64,000 nucleotides of DNA from NCBI GenBank assembly GCA_023055425.1, contig JALGPY010000008.1, positions 23,843,359 through 23,907,358 on the forward strand, given 5' to 3'. Origin of the DNA: Linanthus parryae (Eukaryota > Streptophyta > Magnoliopsida > Ericales > Polemoniaceae). This document shows, piece after piece, positions 1-11,900 of this stretch. The position numbers were made by a program, and so were the translations under genes. The stretch's first letter is position 1, and every line of letters starts with the position of its first letter. Under the pieces are notes generated by a model. It searched no databases. It worked only from the letters and a program-made list of their open reading frames with translations, and was not told the DNA's origin.

Positions 1-3000
1 CAATTCCTACCCCAACTATGGTGTTGGGAGACTTTTTATTTGCATTTCTTTTACCCCTTAATTTTTGGCTATCGATTATTTAGCTCCATCCATCAACTTA
101 TGAAATTGATATTTTCATCCTTTAATCCTTGACATCTCTCATTTCTATCCCCATCTAACTTGTTGGGAGATTTTAATTGATCCCTAATCCCTCACCCACT
201 AACTTATTCAACTCTAGTAAAATATTATTTGCAATCATACATACAAATCCCATCATCATACTACTACCATCACTCCATTCATCCTTTTCCCACACTTTCA
301 CCACCACTCAATCTCTATGTATTATCATCATCTTCTTATTCACTTTTTCTACCATGGAAGAGCAACAAAATAGCTCATTTCTCTCTCTCAAAAACTCCAT
401 TCCCGGATTGGAGTGTTGACCCTCACAAAACACCTCCAAAACATCATTTTTCACATTCAAATTCATGAAAAACTCAAGTCCAAGGCCATGCTATGCATGG
501 GGGGAGCTATTTGCTTCATCTTCTTCATGATTTTAAGCTTCTTAAGGTCTTGTAAGCATCTCTTTTCTCTTTTCATTTGTGCATTTTGATGCTAGTTTCA
601 TCATCATCATCTTCTTCATCATCACACTCCTCTTACACCAAAATTCCATCTATTGAAGGGGTTTTCAAGCTCCCATGGACTTCAAGCTTCTCCAAGACTA
701 CTTCAAGCATGCAATTTATCCTATATAATTCCTCTTAAGGCTTATTGTAAGAATTTATTTACTATTGTATTTGCCCAATTTAGTGTTAGGATCATGTTAT
801 TGACAAGAATTTACTTGATCTTTGCTTGCATGTGTGTCTAGAACATGAATTGGAGACTTTAAACTTGTTTTTTTTCAAATCCTTCACATGATTCCCCAAA
901 TTTCTTGTTTGATCTCTTTTTGTATGTCTAACTTGTTGTATTTGAGTATAAAAACATATTTCTCAAGTTGCATGTATGATGGAAGTGGATTGATCATGTT
1001 TTGAGTGTTCTTGGTGAAAATTGCATGTCCTTACAATCTGACAGTTTGTGAAAAACGTATATTATCTCTAAATTTTGTCTCTTTAGAATTTTTAACTCTT
1101 TCATATTCTGAAACTAGACTCATAGAGGGTCATTTTGAAAGAAAATTCAACTCCATATCCTTTTTGGTTAGGGAGATATGCTCATTCTAAGTTGCAAGTT
1201 TTCTGAAACTCTGTTTTTGGACAAGTTTTACCATTTTTGTTAAAAATATCATTTCCAGAAACTTATGGCACGCAATCTTTCTTGTGATGAAACTAGACAC
1301 ATAAGGGATTTATTCTGGAGAAGATGGCCATTTTTCCTATTCTCCAAGTAGTATTAATTGTTCTTCAAAGTTGAAACTTTCTTCCAAACTTGTCTCTGCA
1401 TAGCAGTGTTTGTTATTTTTGTAACTTGAGTTTTATAATAGCTATGCATGATTTTCTTGATGTTTCTGAAAGTAGACACATATAGGTTCATCATACATTA
1501 ATTTAAATATTTTAGGAGATGATTTTATATGGTAAATATGGCTCCAAAGTCAGAGCACCAATTCTGTCCAGAATTGTAGTTTCGCATTTTTTAGAAAAAT
1601 TGAATTTTTGAACTTCTAGGTGTTTTGTTGGACTTGTTTTGATTATTAAACATCATTATATGTGCATTAGTGAAATTTAGGACTATGTACATGTAGGTTT
1701 GCATTTTTATTATGCATGTGTAAATTGGTTATAACGAGTATGTCATACGTGTGATTGTAGACATCGACCCCGTAGGAGAGAGCGGTTGTCGTCGGAGTGC
1801 TAGGCTTAGTTTCTTGATTTTGATTGTGCTTCATCTCAGTGGTAAGTACATATGTACGACATTTTCATATCAAAATGTGCGTTTGCGTTCGATGTTTCAA
1901 ATGAATGCTTGTTATATGAAAAAGTATGAGAATGCATGTTTTCCACTCGAATGTTGTTAAACTATTCTATTCATCTCCTTTGAGAACTCTCGGAAATTAC
2001 TTGTGAAATGTTGATATTCTGATTCTGGTTATGTGTAAGATAAGAAATAAAATACCTCTAATAGACTTAGGACGATGTACAGAGTACTGTTATTAATGAG
2101 AGGCGTCAAACGATCCTCCATTTTCTTATGGCTAAGACCATTGAAGCAATGCTTCTTGTTATTGGATAGAACGTTAATGTTCACAAATCCGCCCCCGATG
2201 AGCCAAAATGTATCAAGATATTGAGGCCAAGGGTTTTATAGAGCTATAGAGTGCTACTTATACTTGTAAGGGTCACTACGGTATAGGGGTGTCGACACTT
2301 AAGGCCTTTTAGCTAATGTTATGAGCGGGGTTGACGAATGGGCTCCCTTAACGCTCGGGTGAAATAGGGTTTGATAGACCCTAGAAGGAACCCTTAGTGA
2401 TTATTTCGTGATCCCTCTGTCTACATCGATCCTGCTGGTGGCTCTAGACATGCCTCAGCTAAACTTAACGGTTAAATTGAAATTCGAAGAAAGTTTGATT
2501 ACTCTATTGATGTTGTTTGTGGCTCTAGATTGCCCTAATAAATTGAAATGATTTGAAATGCTTTGGCTACTCATGAACTAAGTTATTCTCTTAAATGGAC
2601 TTGTTTACTCTCGATATATTACCAACTACTCGTGGTTTCTCAATGTTATTAAATTGAGAGGTTTTTGTTACTCGGTTACTTCTAGTTGTTCCAAATTCTC
2701 CAACATGATAGTTTTACTGTTTAAACCTTCAGATTTGTTTCAACTCATGCTTCCGTGCCACTCATTGCTTTACATGTCGTAGTATGTATTTACTCAGTTT
2801 TTACTGATTACTTTCTTCAAAAACTGCGTCGGCTTTTGCCATTTTAAAACCGCAGGTCATCACTCAAGGTGGGGGATGGGAACGCGTATCGAGACGAAGA
2901 CGTTTAGCTTAAATTAGATCACTTAGTAGATCACATAGAATATTTCAAATCACATTAAATTTGTAAACTTATATTCTCAAGATTGTTCTATTTATTAGAT

Positions 3001-3040
3001 GAAATGTAATCTTAATATTTAATATTCTACTTTTGGTTAT
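1..3040. other. Non-coding, probable decayed LTR-retrotransposon DNA
   Basis: No open frame here looks like a real gene; the longest have no recognisable motif. The AT-rich text, with scattered phrases that resemble plant Gypsy LTR and leader DNA (for example around 1751-1860 and 2860-2900), suggests an old LTR retrotransposon. I could not find paired LTRs or a primer-binding site, because any partner would lie left of the window. This is an impression, not a demonstrated element. Confidence 0.3.
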
Positions 3041-3049
3041 CGATTGTCG

Positions 3050-3690
3050 CGTTAACCCTGAACCGAGATCCCGGGCTGTTTCAATTCAGGTTTAGTGGAA
3101 GTGTTGTCTGCTGAAGGTTCTTCTGCATGGATTCCAGGGAAAATCCAGTTTTCCCCCTCTTCACTGGTCCAAGTACAGAAGCCACTCCGCTAGCAGTTCT
3201 GCCTCCAATGCCTTGTCCTTCTTGTGCTCAGAAATTGCCCCTATACGTCTTTGCTAATGCTGGTGTTGTTGTTGCTTCGCCTCCTATCTCCCAGGCTCCT
3301 AGTCCTCCTGTTGATCCAATTCCAGAGGCGGTCTTACCTCCTGTACTTGATGATGAGCTCATGGCAGCAATTGTTCCCTTCATTGATGCCTAAAGCTTGT
3401 GTTGATAAAGTTACTCACTTTAATTCTTTGGACATGTCTAGATGTATCTCAGTTGATGGTTGTATCTTTGATGGTTGTTTGGCCTTTTCTTTGGTCTGTG
3501 CTTAGTTCTATCTTGCTATGATGCCTGTTTGGCTGACCGTTTTGGATGTTGTTATTTTGGCTCCTTAGGTTCGCTCTAGACTCGTAGTTTTTGGATTTTG
3601 ATGTTGGTATTGCGCTTCATGAACTTTGTCTATCTACTTATCCGTGGATTATTAATATATGATGTTCTCTCTTTCGGAAAAAAAATGTGA
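3050..3690 (+). other. Possible 3' end of a LINE-like element
   Basis: A short frame (3127-3393, 88 codons) is rich in proline and alanine and has a CPSC motif. After it comes a T-rich untranslated stretch ending near ATGATGTTCTCTCTTTCGG and an A-run at 3679-3686. That layout, a non-coding T-rich tail then poly(A), is common at the 3' ends of plant LINEs. No reverse transcriptase or endonuclease motif is visible, so the assignment is weak. It could be unrelated intergenic DNA. Confidence 0.25.
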
Positions 3691-3922
3691 TGATATCTTT
3701 CAAAAAATAATAATATGTATGTGGGTTAGTTACATTTTACTCCCTTGTGGTTAGGGGTTTGTGCGAAACACCCCCTTGTGATCTCAAATGTTGCATTTTA
3801 CCTCCTTGTGGTTTCATTTATGTGCGGGAACGGGCTAATTTTCCGTTAAGTACTTAAATACCCTTCCATATATGCCCAAACCGGCAATTTTCGATCATCA
3901 CCTTCACTTCTTACCTCCTCAT

Positions 3923-4032
3923 CTTCTTCTTCTTCTTCTTCTTCTTCTTCTTCTTCTTCTTCTTCTTCTTCTTCTTCTTCTTCTTCTTCTTCTTCTTCTT
4001 CTTCTTCTTCTTCTTCTTCTTCTTCTTCTTCT
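3923..4032. repeat. (TTC)n microsatellite, about 36 units
   Basis: This is an almost pure run of TTC for about 110 bases inside the inverted-repeat element. It produces a spurious poly-glutamate frame on the minus strand. Confidence 0.97.
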
Positions 4033-4388
4033 ACCAGATCTATACACATAAAGCAATAATCACAATTGAATCATTACATTACTGATAAAAATAATCTGTT
4101 AGACAACAACAACCTCCCTAAAATAAAGATTGTACACAGTTTCCTCTCAACAAAAAGATTGCATACATCTGAAATCAGATCGATACATAATAACACAAGA
4201 AAAATTTTACCAAAAAATCACAATAAAGAAGGGAAAACAGATCTGGATGACAGGAAGGACCAGAGGAAGATGAAGAATCGACAGTAGAAGACGCGGCGGC
4301 GACTCCACCGGAGGCGTCGTTGTTCCCTCCTTTTTCTTTTCTGAATGAGATAACGAAGAAAGAGAGGGAGTGGGGAGAAATAACAGAT

Positions 4389-4680
4389 CTGAAGAAGAAG
4401 AAGAAGAAGAGGAGGAGGAGGAGGAGGAGGACGAGGAGGAGGAGGAGGAGGAGGAAGAGAAAGAAGAAGCAACGGAAACGGAAGCGGCGCATGGGGTATG
4501 CGGAGGCGGTCCATCGGGGAAGGGCGCCGGCTGCATCGGGGCCGGCGCTAGCTGCATCGTCTTCCTCCTCCTCCCGTCTTCCTGCTACTCTTTTACTTTT
4601 CCACATCCTCCTCTACTTCTTCTTCTTCTTCATCTCCTCCTCCTCCTCCTCATCCTCCTCCTCCTTCCTCTCTTCCAGAC
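4389..4680. repeat. Imperfect GAA/GAG and TTC/TCC microsatellites
   Basis: Purine-rich GAA/GAG repeats (about 4391-4465) and pyrimidine-rich TTC/TCC repeats (about 4560-4675) flank a short CG-rich stretch. They could fold on each other as an inverted pair. Open frames here in several registers are low-complexity artefacts. Confidence 0.9.
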
Positions 4681-4970
4681 CTGTTTTGTTTTTGGTCTTT
4701 CGGGGTTGGGTTTGTCTTTTGTTGTTGAAGAGTTGACAGTACACAGACAAGAGAGGGAATAGAGTGAGAGATAGAAGAAAAAAAATGTGAGGATGGGAGT
4801 ATTTATGTGAGGGTATAATAGCCATTTGGAATTAAATTTGACGGATTCCGTTACATTTAACAGAATCGCACAAAAACTAAAACACGAGGAGATAAAATGC
4901 AACATTTGATATCTCGGGGGTGTTTCGCACAAACCCCTAACCGCAAGGGGAAGAAATGCAATTAACCCCA

Positions 4971-7008
4971 TGAAATTTACCAAACACTTTTGGAAGTGAT
5001 TTCTACTACAGCTCTCAGATCAATTTTCTAAAATGTCACAGCTATCCTAAACTGACCTTAAGTTTCATCTAATAATCTCATAGGGTGGGTGTGGTATGAC
5101 TTATTTCCATTTTATAGTTCACTTTGGACTTTTAATCTGTTTTGAACTTTTTCGAAAGGTTTGGTATGACTTTTTCTGTGTCAGCTTTTGAATCTTGGCT
5201 TTTGACTTCGTATTTATTGTAAAATTCAATTCTGAAAAAAGTTGTATTTCATGAGTTTTTTTATTCTTTTTTTTTTAAAAAAAATTCTCCCAGAGCAATA
5301 GAAATGATCAATTTACCCATAATTTTTTGAATTAACATAATACGATATCTAATTAGACCTACTATAATTTTATTAGTAAATATAAAAAATGTAAAGAAAT
5401 AATTTTCACTAACAAACAAAAGTGTTACATCACTAACAATATAACTTTTTTCACCAAACACTGCATCTTTTTCATAGATTTCTCTGTCACGAATTTTTTT
5501 CATAACTAAAAGGGCGACTTAAAAATTTCAAAGTCTTGCCAAACCCAGCCATAATCTGTCTGATCCAAACCAATCCAATGTCCTACTAGAGCTCTCACTA
5601 TACTTGCAAGGTTTTGTGATCCAATAAACATGGGCATGTTCACGACGAAAATGACTTTGCTGAATGTGCTTATTTTCGGATTCAAAATTATAGAGGCCAT
5701 TGACAGTGTCTTGTTGTTGGTATCATACCATCATGTAACCATGCAAACACAGGTCGCTCCACAAACAGACTGAATCCGTGACTACAAGTCTACAACACGA
5801 AGGTAAAAATAGTGGTACTTAAAACGCGAAGTACTAGTACGGTATGAAACAAGTTTCAGTTTCATCCTCATTCCCACCTGCAACCTAAAACACGTGATCT
5901 CCAACCAACACCCCCAATAACTAGTATAGAAATTAAACACAACATCTTTTTCAAACTTGAAACTCCTCCATGATATCATGCAATGTACATTACATTGTTA
6001 TAGAAATTCAATAAAGTATCACTAAAATAGGAAAAAAATGCAATTTCTATTTGACTAAACTATGTGACGTTAATCGATTATGCTAGCTTTCAAATAAGAT
6101 TGGTTGCGATGGAAAACATAATTGAAATACCCTAAGTATTTATAGCAGGACGTGTATCTGGTATCAAAGATTTTTGAGTATCTGTGTATATAATTTTTCT
6201 TAAATAACAAGCTACCTAAGACCTACAAATTTAGAAAACTACACCTAAGACCTCTTATGTATCTAGAACTCCCTATCTTAACCACATTCTTAACTCTCAT
6301 CAGTGTGACACCTCAAGTAATATGGTGCAATACTGCAATACTCCAAGCAGCCTGCATGAATAATTCAGGAAACTGCAGGATCAAAAGAACTTTTGTTCTT
6401 CAATTTCTTCTTCACATTCAAGCTTATTCAAGAGCCTTCGAGAACAATCCCTGTCCTAAGACTCATGTTCCTTCACCAATTCATGCATTCAGGCCCCATG
6501 TTCTTCAGTTTCTGGAAATTCTAGGTAAGTTCTGCGAATTTCTCAATTGATGTTTGTTGGAAGAAATGGTTTAAGACGTCATTTTGTACCCGACTTTGAG
6601 CTTGGTTTTAACCTGGCTCATTTGTGGGTTAACAACACCAATTGCGTCTTTGGATAGAGGGTAACTTGGTGGTCGTTTCAGTAACTCACTCGTCGAAAAC
6701 CATTAAGAAAGGACTGATCAAATTGAGCTCTCAAAATGTTCATGATCAAACTTGTGTTGTGAAGAAAATAGAAACCACGTCTTGGTTCAAGGAGGAAACT
6801 TGGGAGTTTATCTACTCCAAGTTTGGACTATAGGGCACGCCCTTTGGGTGTAACAATTTATTGCAGGAAAGAGAACCTAGACAAATGTTGAATCACCACG
6901 TGCGCGCCGCTGTCTGGGTTCGGGCACGGGCCGTGTTGTGGGGTTGGGTTGACTAGTTAGTGGGCATATTAACTTTTTGCGCCAAATACTTAATTGCTCC
7001 AGCACAAA
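4971..7008. other. Intergenic, no supported gene
   Basis: AT-rich sequence with no convincing coding frame on either strand. Short frames at 5506-5979 (minus) and 6257-6833 (plus) have no recognisable motifs or splice context. I see no RNA gene or clear repeat here. Confidence 0.6.
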
Positions 7009-7136
7009 ATTTCCAAACTCCACACAGAAACTTCGTCTTGTGCGGCGTGTACCGTGCTTTCCATCGTCGCGCATTTCCAAACTCCAAATAGAAATTTCGT
7101 CGTGTGCGGCGTGTACCGTGCTTTCCATCGTCGCGC
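7009..7136. repeat. Two tandem copies of a 64-bp unit
   Basis: Units 7009-7072 and 7073-7136 start with ATTTCCAAACTC and end with the same 32-base stretch (GCGGCGTGTACCGTGCTTTC, then CATCGTCGCGC). They differ at only a few positions. The unit is GC-richer than its surroundings. It creates overlapping short frames on both strands, none a recognisable protein. Confidence 0.9.
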
Positions 7137-7719
7137 AGGGAAACTTTCATCCTGGGAAGCAGTCGTTCGAACAATCCGCAGCTAGCACGTGTGGGGAACG
7201 AATCTGCTTTAAAGAGCCTCGTACTACATATCACGTTCGTGAATTTCACTATCAGTAAGTGCGTTTTACATTTTGTTAGTTTTGGGTACTGATTATTTAT
7301 TCACAATCTCTTCGGATCAATAAAATTTCTAACAATGTTTTCTAGGGCTCATCGTGTGCTTGAGCCAAACTGTCTAATTCTCCCTATCATGAGCATCTCT
7401 AATCCTCATGTTTGAGTTCTCCATGTTTTTGCGAACGCATAGGAGATCTCATTTTCTTCCCTGTAGCTTCAGAAGAAAAAGCCAAATCTTTGTTGCGAGA
7501 GCCCCTCAATTTTTAGCGGATAAATAAGTGGAGATTCTCGGAATCATGGGAGTGTTCTTCACTTAAAAGCACCAAGGCTTATATGATGGCGGAATGAATG
7601 AAACTAAACATTAACTTAAAAAAGAAACTCAATATTAAACATCTCAAAATCAAATTCTCCTTAGCACTCACCAAAAAATCATATTGTTTTGCTATACAAA
7701 TTACCGGATCAAATCGACC
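7137..7719. other. Intergenic, no supported gene
   Basis: Nothing in this stretch has coding features, repeat boundaries or RNA-gene structure that I can support. Confidence 0.5.
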
Positions 7720-8190
7720 CGATGAATAGTGATAAAAGTGTGTTATGATATGGGCAGAGCTTAGAGAACGCTGAAATCGATGAAACAAGAACACAAGAGC
7801 ACACACGATAAAACGTGGTTCACTTGCGATGAGCTAGCTACCTCCACGACTCGAAAAACTCCAATTTTATTGAGAGAAACTCACGAATACAACCCACACA
7901 ATGTAGATCATGACCTTTATATAGGCATACTATACAACTTGTGCCCAAAGAAATACCAAAACCAAGCTAAACGAACAAGGAAACAAAATCTGGCCGCATC
8001 CAGCGATGTCTTCGCACAACGACAATTTGTCTTTGCACAAAGACCCTGATGCCATCAACATGCTTTTCTTCGTCTCGTGCTCCTCTGTTTGGTCCGTTTC
8101 TTCTCCCGATTTGTCACCAACTCCTCGCCAAGCCCAAGTACATTCAAGACACCTTAACTCCTCAACAAAGTCAAAAATTGAAGAAAGAGA
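7720..8190 (-). mobile_element. LTR relic related to the TRIM-type LTRs at 20.3 and 21.9 kb
   Basis: The order AACGTGGTTCACTTGCGATG, GAGCTAGCTA, ATTTTATTGAGAGAAACTCA, then TTTATATAGGC is the order of short motifs also seen in the LTRs at 20343-20792 and 21905-22354 (AACGTGGTTCACTAACGAAT, GCTAGCTAATCCAC, ATTTTATTGAGAAGAGAACC, TTTATATAGTGCC). Overall identity is low, so this is a diverged family member or a solo LTR. Clean ends were not found. The minus-strand orientation is taken from the better-preserved TRIM. Confidence 0.5.
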
Positions 8191-8404
8191 ATAAACAGAG
8201 AAAGTATATTTGAACTTTATAAAACAATTTTTATGTAAATTTCTACAACAATCATTCTAAAACGCTACCGGCACAACTGTTTTCTAAAATGTCACACCAT
8301 TTCAAAATTGGCCCAGAGTATAGATCATCGGTTGGAGAAGTTGGACATGAGGTGATGGTTGCTGATGGAGACTAAAATTGTTGTGTGTGGGGGATTTTTT
8401 TTTT

Positions 8405-8662
8405 ATAACCGTGGTGTCCCGGCCAGTTTACGCGCACTTCAAGTAATTCACGAGACCTTGAAGTGCCGGGTCAATCCCAAGTGGCCCCAAGAGAATTGTC
8501 GTTCGGGGAACACTGAGACCTAAGGAGAGCACACCCTTAAGTACTCTGCCCTTGTGGGTTCGTGGGTTTCTGCTAACCAGAAATGGAAGGTGGAACAAAA
8601 GAAACTCAGCTGGTATCATTGCCACGTTTTTGAATACCGGGCCCACCACAACCCACATCAAT
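8405..8662. repeat. Possible SINE-like dispersed repeat
   Basis: The segment starting GTGGTGTCCCGGCCAGTTTA and running to CCGGGCCCACCACAACCCAC is GC-richer than its flanks and resembles a phrase that recurs in plant intergenic DNA. I infer a dispersed retroposed repeat. I cannot verify box A and B promoter elements or the family, and no second copy is in this window. Confidence 0.3.
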
Positions 8663-8810
8663 AAAACTAAAAAAAAAGATCAAAAGTGCGTGTGTGATGA
8701 GAGAAGAAGAAGTTGAGAGCAGTCCACACACAAACAAAGAAAGAGTAGTAGCAGCAACAATAGTAGTCAATTGGTATCTACTCGTCCATCTTCTTCACCA
8801 CACACACCCA

Positions 8811-8817
8811 TATAAAA
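8811..8817 (+). promoter_or_regulatory. TATA box of the EAR-motif gene
   Basis: TATAAAA lies 102 bp upstream of the ATG at 8919. A CAAT-like TCAATTGG is about 40 bp further upstream (8767-8774). A CT-rich leader (8885-8899, CT repeats) lies just before the start codon, as is common in plant 5' leaders. Confidence 0.6.
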
Positions 8818-8918
8818 ACAACCAAAACCCACCCTCCTTCCTTTTCCAACCGAACCCACACAATTTCAATTCAACATTCATATTCTCTCTCTCTCTCTAG
8901 ATTCATTTTGACACCGCC

Positions 8919-11900
8919 ATGACCGACGACGACTGGGTTCAAACCGCCATGTCCGACGACTCTCTCGTCGTCGACCTCCTCTTCCGCCTCCACCGCTCCA
9001 CCAAGCCCTCCTCTCCGGCTTTGTCGCTCGACTGGACCGTACGTCAGCGACGTTCCAGAGCGGCGGCGACGAAGAAGTCCACCCCGAGGAACAGCCCCAC
9101 CACGCCTCTCTCCTGGAGCGGCGGCGCCACCTCCGTCAGCGGCGGTTGCGAGGAGTCCAGCCGACCGCCGCCGCACAACCGCCCTGATTCCACCAGATCT
9201 AAGGTTCGTATCGCTTCTCCGACCACCGGAAAATCGCCTTCTTCTCCGGTTTCTTTTTTTTTTTTACCGTCTCGTTTCACGAAAATACCCTCTCGAAATG
9301 TACGCTCCGTCCTCACACGGAACTTGTGTGTGTCAGCTGTCACCGTCTCGTCGTTTGCGATTTGACTTTTTTACCCTCCACCCCGATTCACCGGCGACGG
9401 TCGCCGTTCTCGGTTTCTTCTCCTCCTCCATTTGACTAAATTACCCTCCTAAACGTAATTAATTTACCTTGATTCATTGCATTTACTCGTTTCTCTCTTT
9501 TTTTTTTAGAGTCTACTCGTTTTTAGTTAAACCAGAAAAATTCTGATGACTTTACTTCAACGCATAAATAGGTTCAGGACTTGTCACGTTTTTTGTCACT
9601 CACTTTTTTGAAAACATCCATTACTCTTACCCTCTAAAAGACGAAACTACCCTTGAACTCAAAGGGGCAATGTCGTCAACCACGAGGTGACACGCAGAAA
9701 AGTCACTCTACTGGGTCGGCAAAATTCGGCGATGTCGAGCTCTTAAATGACCGAAATGTCCTCTCCTTAAAGTCAACCCGGGACCCAGCTAGATGGGCAA
9801 GTAGGTCATTTAAGACATTTAGGTGGCTTGTGTTTGTGGCAACATAACAACAATAGGTCTGCGCAATGTTTGGTGTAGTGTAGTTAGTGGGAGGTGGGTA
9901 ATGATTCAGTGCGGCGGACTCCGTTGGACGAAATCTACGGCACTGAGTATCTTAACCGTACGTGTTTGTCCTTTACTAGGCGCGCGAGCGAGTATCCCGA
10001 GGCACCGCAACCAACTGTAAACAGTTATATTTGTTGGGCATGTGATCATTGGATAAGTGGGAGGGAAGCTAAAGACAAACCGTAGGTGATGGATAATAGC
10101 ATGACAGCTGAAACTTGGGGGTGTTTATTGTATAATTGGAAAAGTGTGGGGTGTTTTTTATTCCCTCTGACACAGTCAAAATTTCGGTTCTTGTAAAAGA
10201 AGGTGATTAAAGGGTCTAGATTTAGGATGCTATTCCAATAGTGTGACAGCCTGTGTGTGGATTAACATTTTTATTAGTAGAACTTTGGACAGTACCCACT
10301 CAGTATCGTGTCGCCGACACTTAGTTATTAGCAGTATTTTTTTGTCATAAAACACCCCTATAGTTTCACTTTTACCGACATCGCCGCACTATTTTTCAAA
10401 CAGAAATCCACTGCATTTTCATTTTTACCGACACTTAGCTACCGGCAGTTTTACTAAAATGTTGCGCGATGTCGGTAAAAGTGAAACTACAGAGGGTTTT
10501 ATGACATAATCAATACTCTTGGTAGCTAAGTGTCAGCTAGACGATACTGCATGTTTTTTTTTTTTTTTTTTGTCAAAAGTTCTTTTTATTATTCTTTCTT
10601 GGTGTTTTTTGAACTGTTGTTGAACAGGTACCAAACATGCTCTTAGTAGTAGTATTCTTATTCTAGTCAAATTGGTTCATGTCATGCAACGAGGGTTGGT
10701 TGTGCACACAAATTGGGTTTTTTTTAGTAGAAGTACATATCTTTTGTGAGGAGAAATGAAAGTTGCATTAGGTTTTTATTGGTGGGGCCAAAACCAACTT
10801 CTTGCCACCTAACTGCTGTTGTGATTTGGAAATGTATTTATGAATTCGGCACCATTACTCCTTGGTCATCTAGGTCGCCACGATTACATAAATGTTGATG
10901 AATCTTTTATAAATAATAAAATTCCTAGTTTTCGAATATCTCCGTGACTACCAAGTCCTTACGGAGCCAATGAATATTCACTTATTGTAATATGATATGT
11001 AATTCTAATATAACTACGGTATATTGGACATTAGGGTCACTAGTTTTTTATTTTAATTATCTTCATTTAGGAAACGTAGCACGTGTCGGGTGCGTGCTTC
11101 TTCCTTTTGTATTACTCAACATACAAGATGCTGTTTTTGGCTTTATGGGGACTGGGTCAGGTTCTTTAATCAGTGAGAAAACCCTTTTCACCACTGGCTG
11201 TGAGATTAGTTTTGGAAAGATTAAGTTTAAACATGCAACTTTATGTGAACTACAAAAGCGGATAAACACACATTGGTTTCAAATTAAAGTTGTACCTAAT
11301 TCATCAGTGGCATTATGGGGGTTAGACAACAAACACCTGTACTTCACTTGTAATAATGCCACCCTGAATTTAGACAACCTCATGAGTCGTGTTTTCTTTT
11401 CGGTCTGTTAAGTTGAAGTACTAAATGACATGTTTCCAACAATGTGTGACGATAACGATCTGGCATGTGCAGGTTCATGCGACAAATGGGACTACTACTT
11501 CAAGCAAGAGACCAAGAAAGAAAAAGGTAATTGTCATACTTCTGAGTTCTGACGTAAACATTTGTGGGAATCGATCTATATATAGCCAAACCAACCTATT
11601 GGCAAAAGGCTTGTTGTGTTAGCTGAATTAGTAATATGTCGGAGCCCATAATTCCGGGAATGTACTATTACTTGGCCATTTCATAGAATATTCCGCTCTT
11701 TTGTAAAGAAAGCATTAGAGCAGCACTGAGAAAGCGTATTGCAATGCCTTTTGCTCCCATCGTAGTAGTATTTAGTCTTTCTCATTCATCTTGATTTTGG
11801 GGCTCTTTTATCTTCAAGTCTACAAAATATGTTGACGAGTTCCTTTTATTATGGACTTGTAGTCTATTATGCTGTTCTGCAAGGTCTTACTTCTGCCTAT

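Larger units (their letters stand above)
3721..4970. mobile_element. Non-autonomous DNA element with about 130-bp terminal inverted repeats
   Basis: The sequence at 3721-3850 reappears in reverse complement at about 4840-4970. Both arms carry the same phrases (GGTTAGGGGTTTGTGCGAAA, then CAAATGTTGCATTTTA). Long inverted arms around a non-coding core are typical of Mutator-like non-autonomous elements. The core is mostly TTC/GAA and GAG/CTC microsatellite plus a CG-richer segment (4480-4560) that might be captured DNA. I could not match a 9-11-bp target duplication, so the superfamily is inferred from arm length only. No transposase is encoded. Confidence 0.65.

Noticed and set aside
3846..4049. 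Poly-glutamate open frame on the minus strand
   Set aside because: Translation of a (TTC)n microsatellite, not a gene.
4175..4762. Several overlapping frames on both strands
   Set aside because: Low-complexity GAA/GAG and TTC/TCC repeats in many registers inside a transposon.
8871..9343. Antisense frames over exon 1 of the EAR-motif gene
   Set aside because: Shadows caused by high GC content of the exon.
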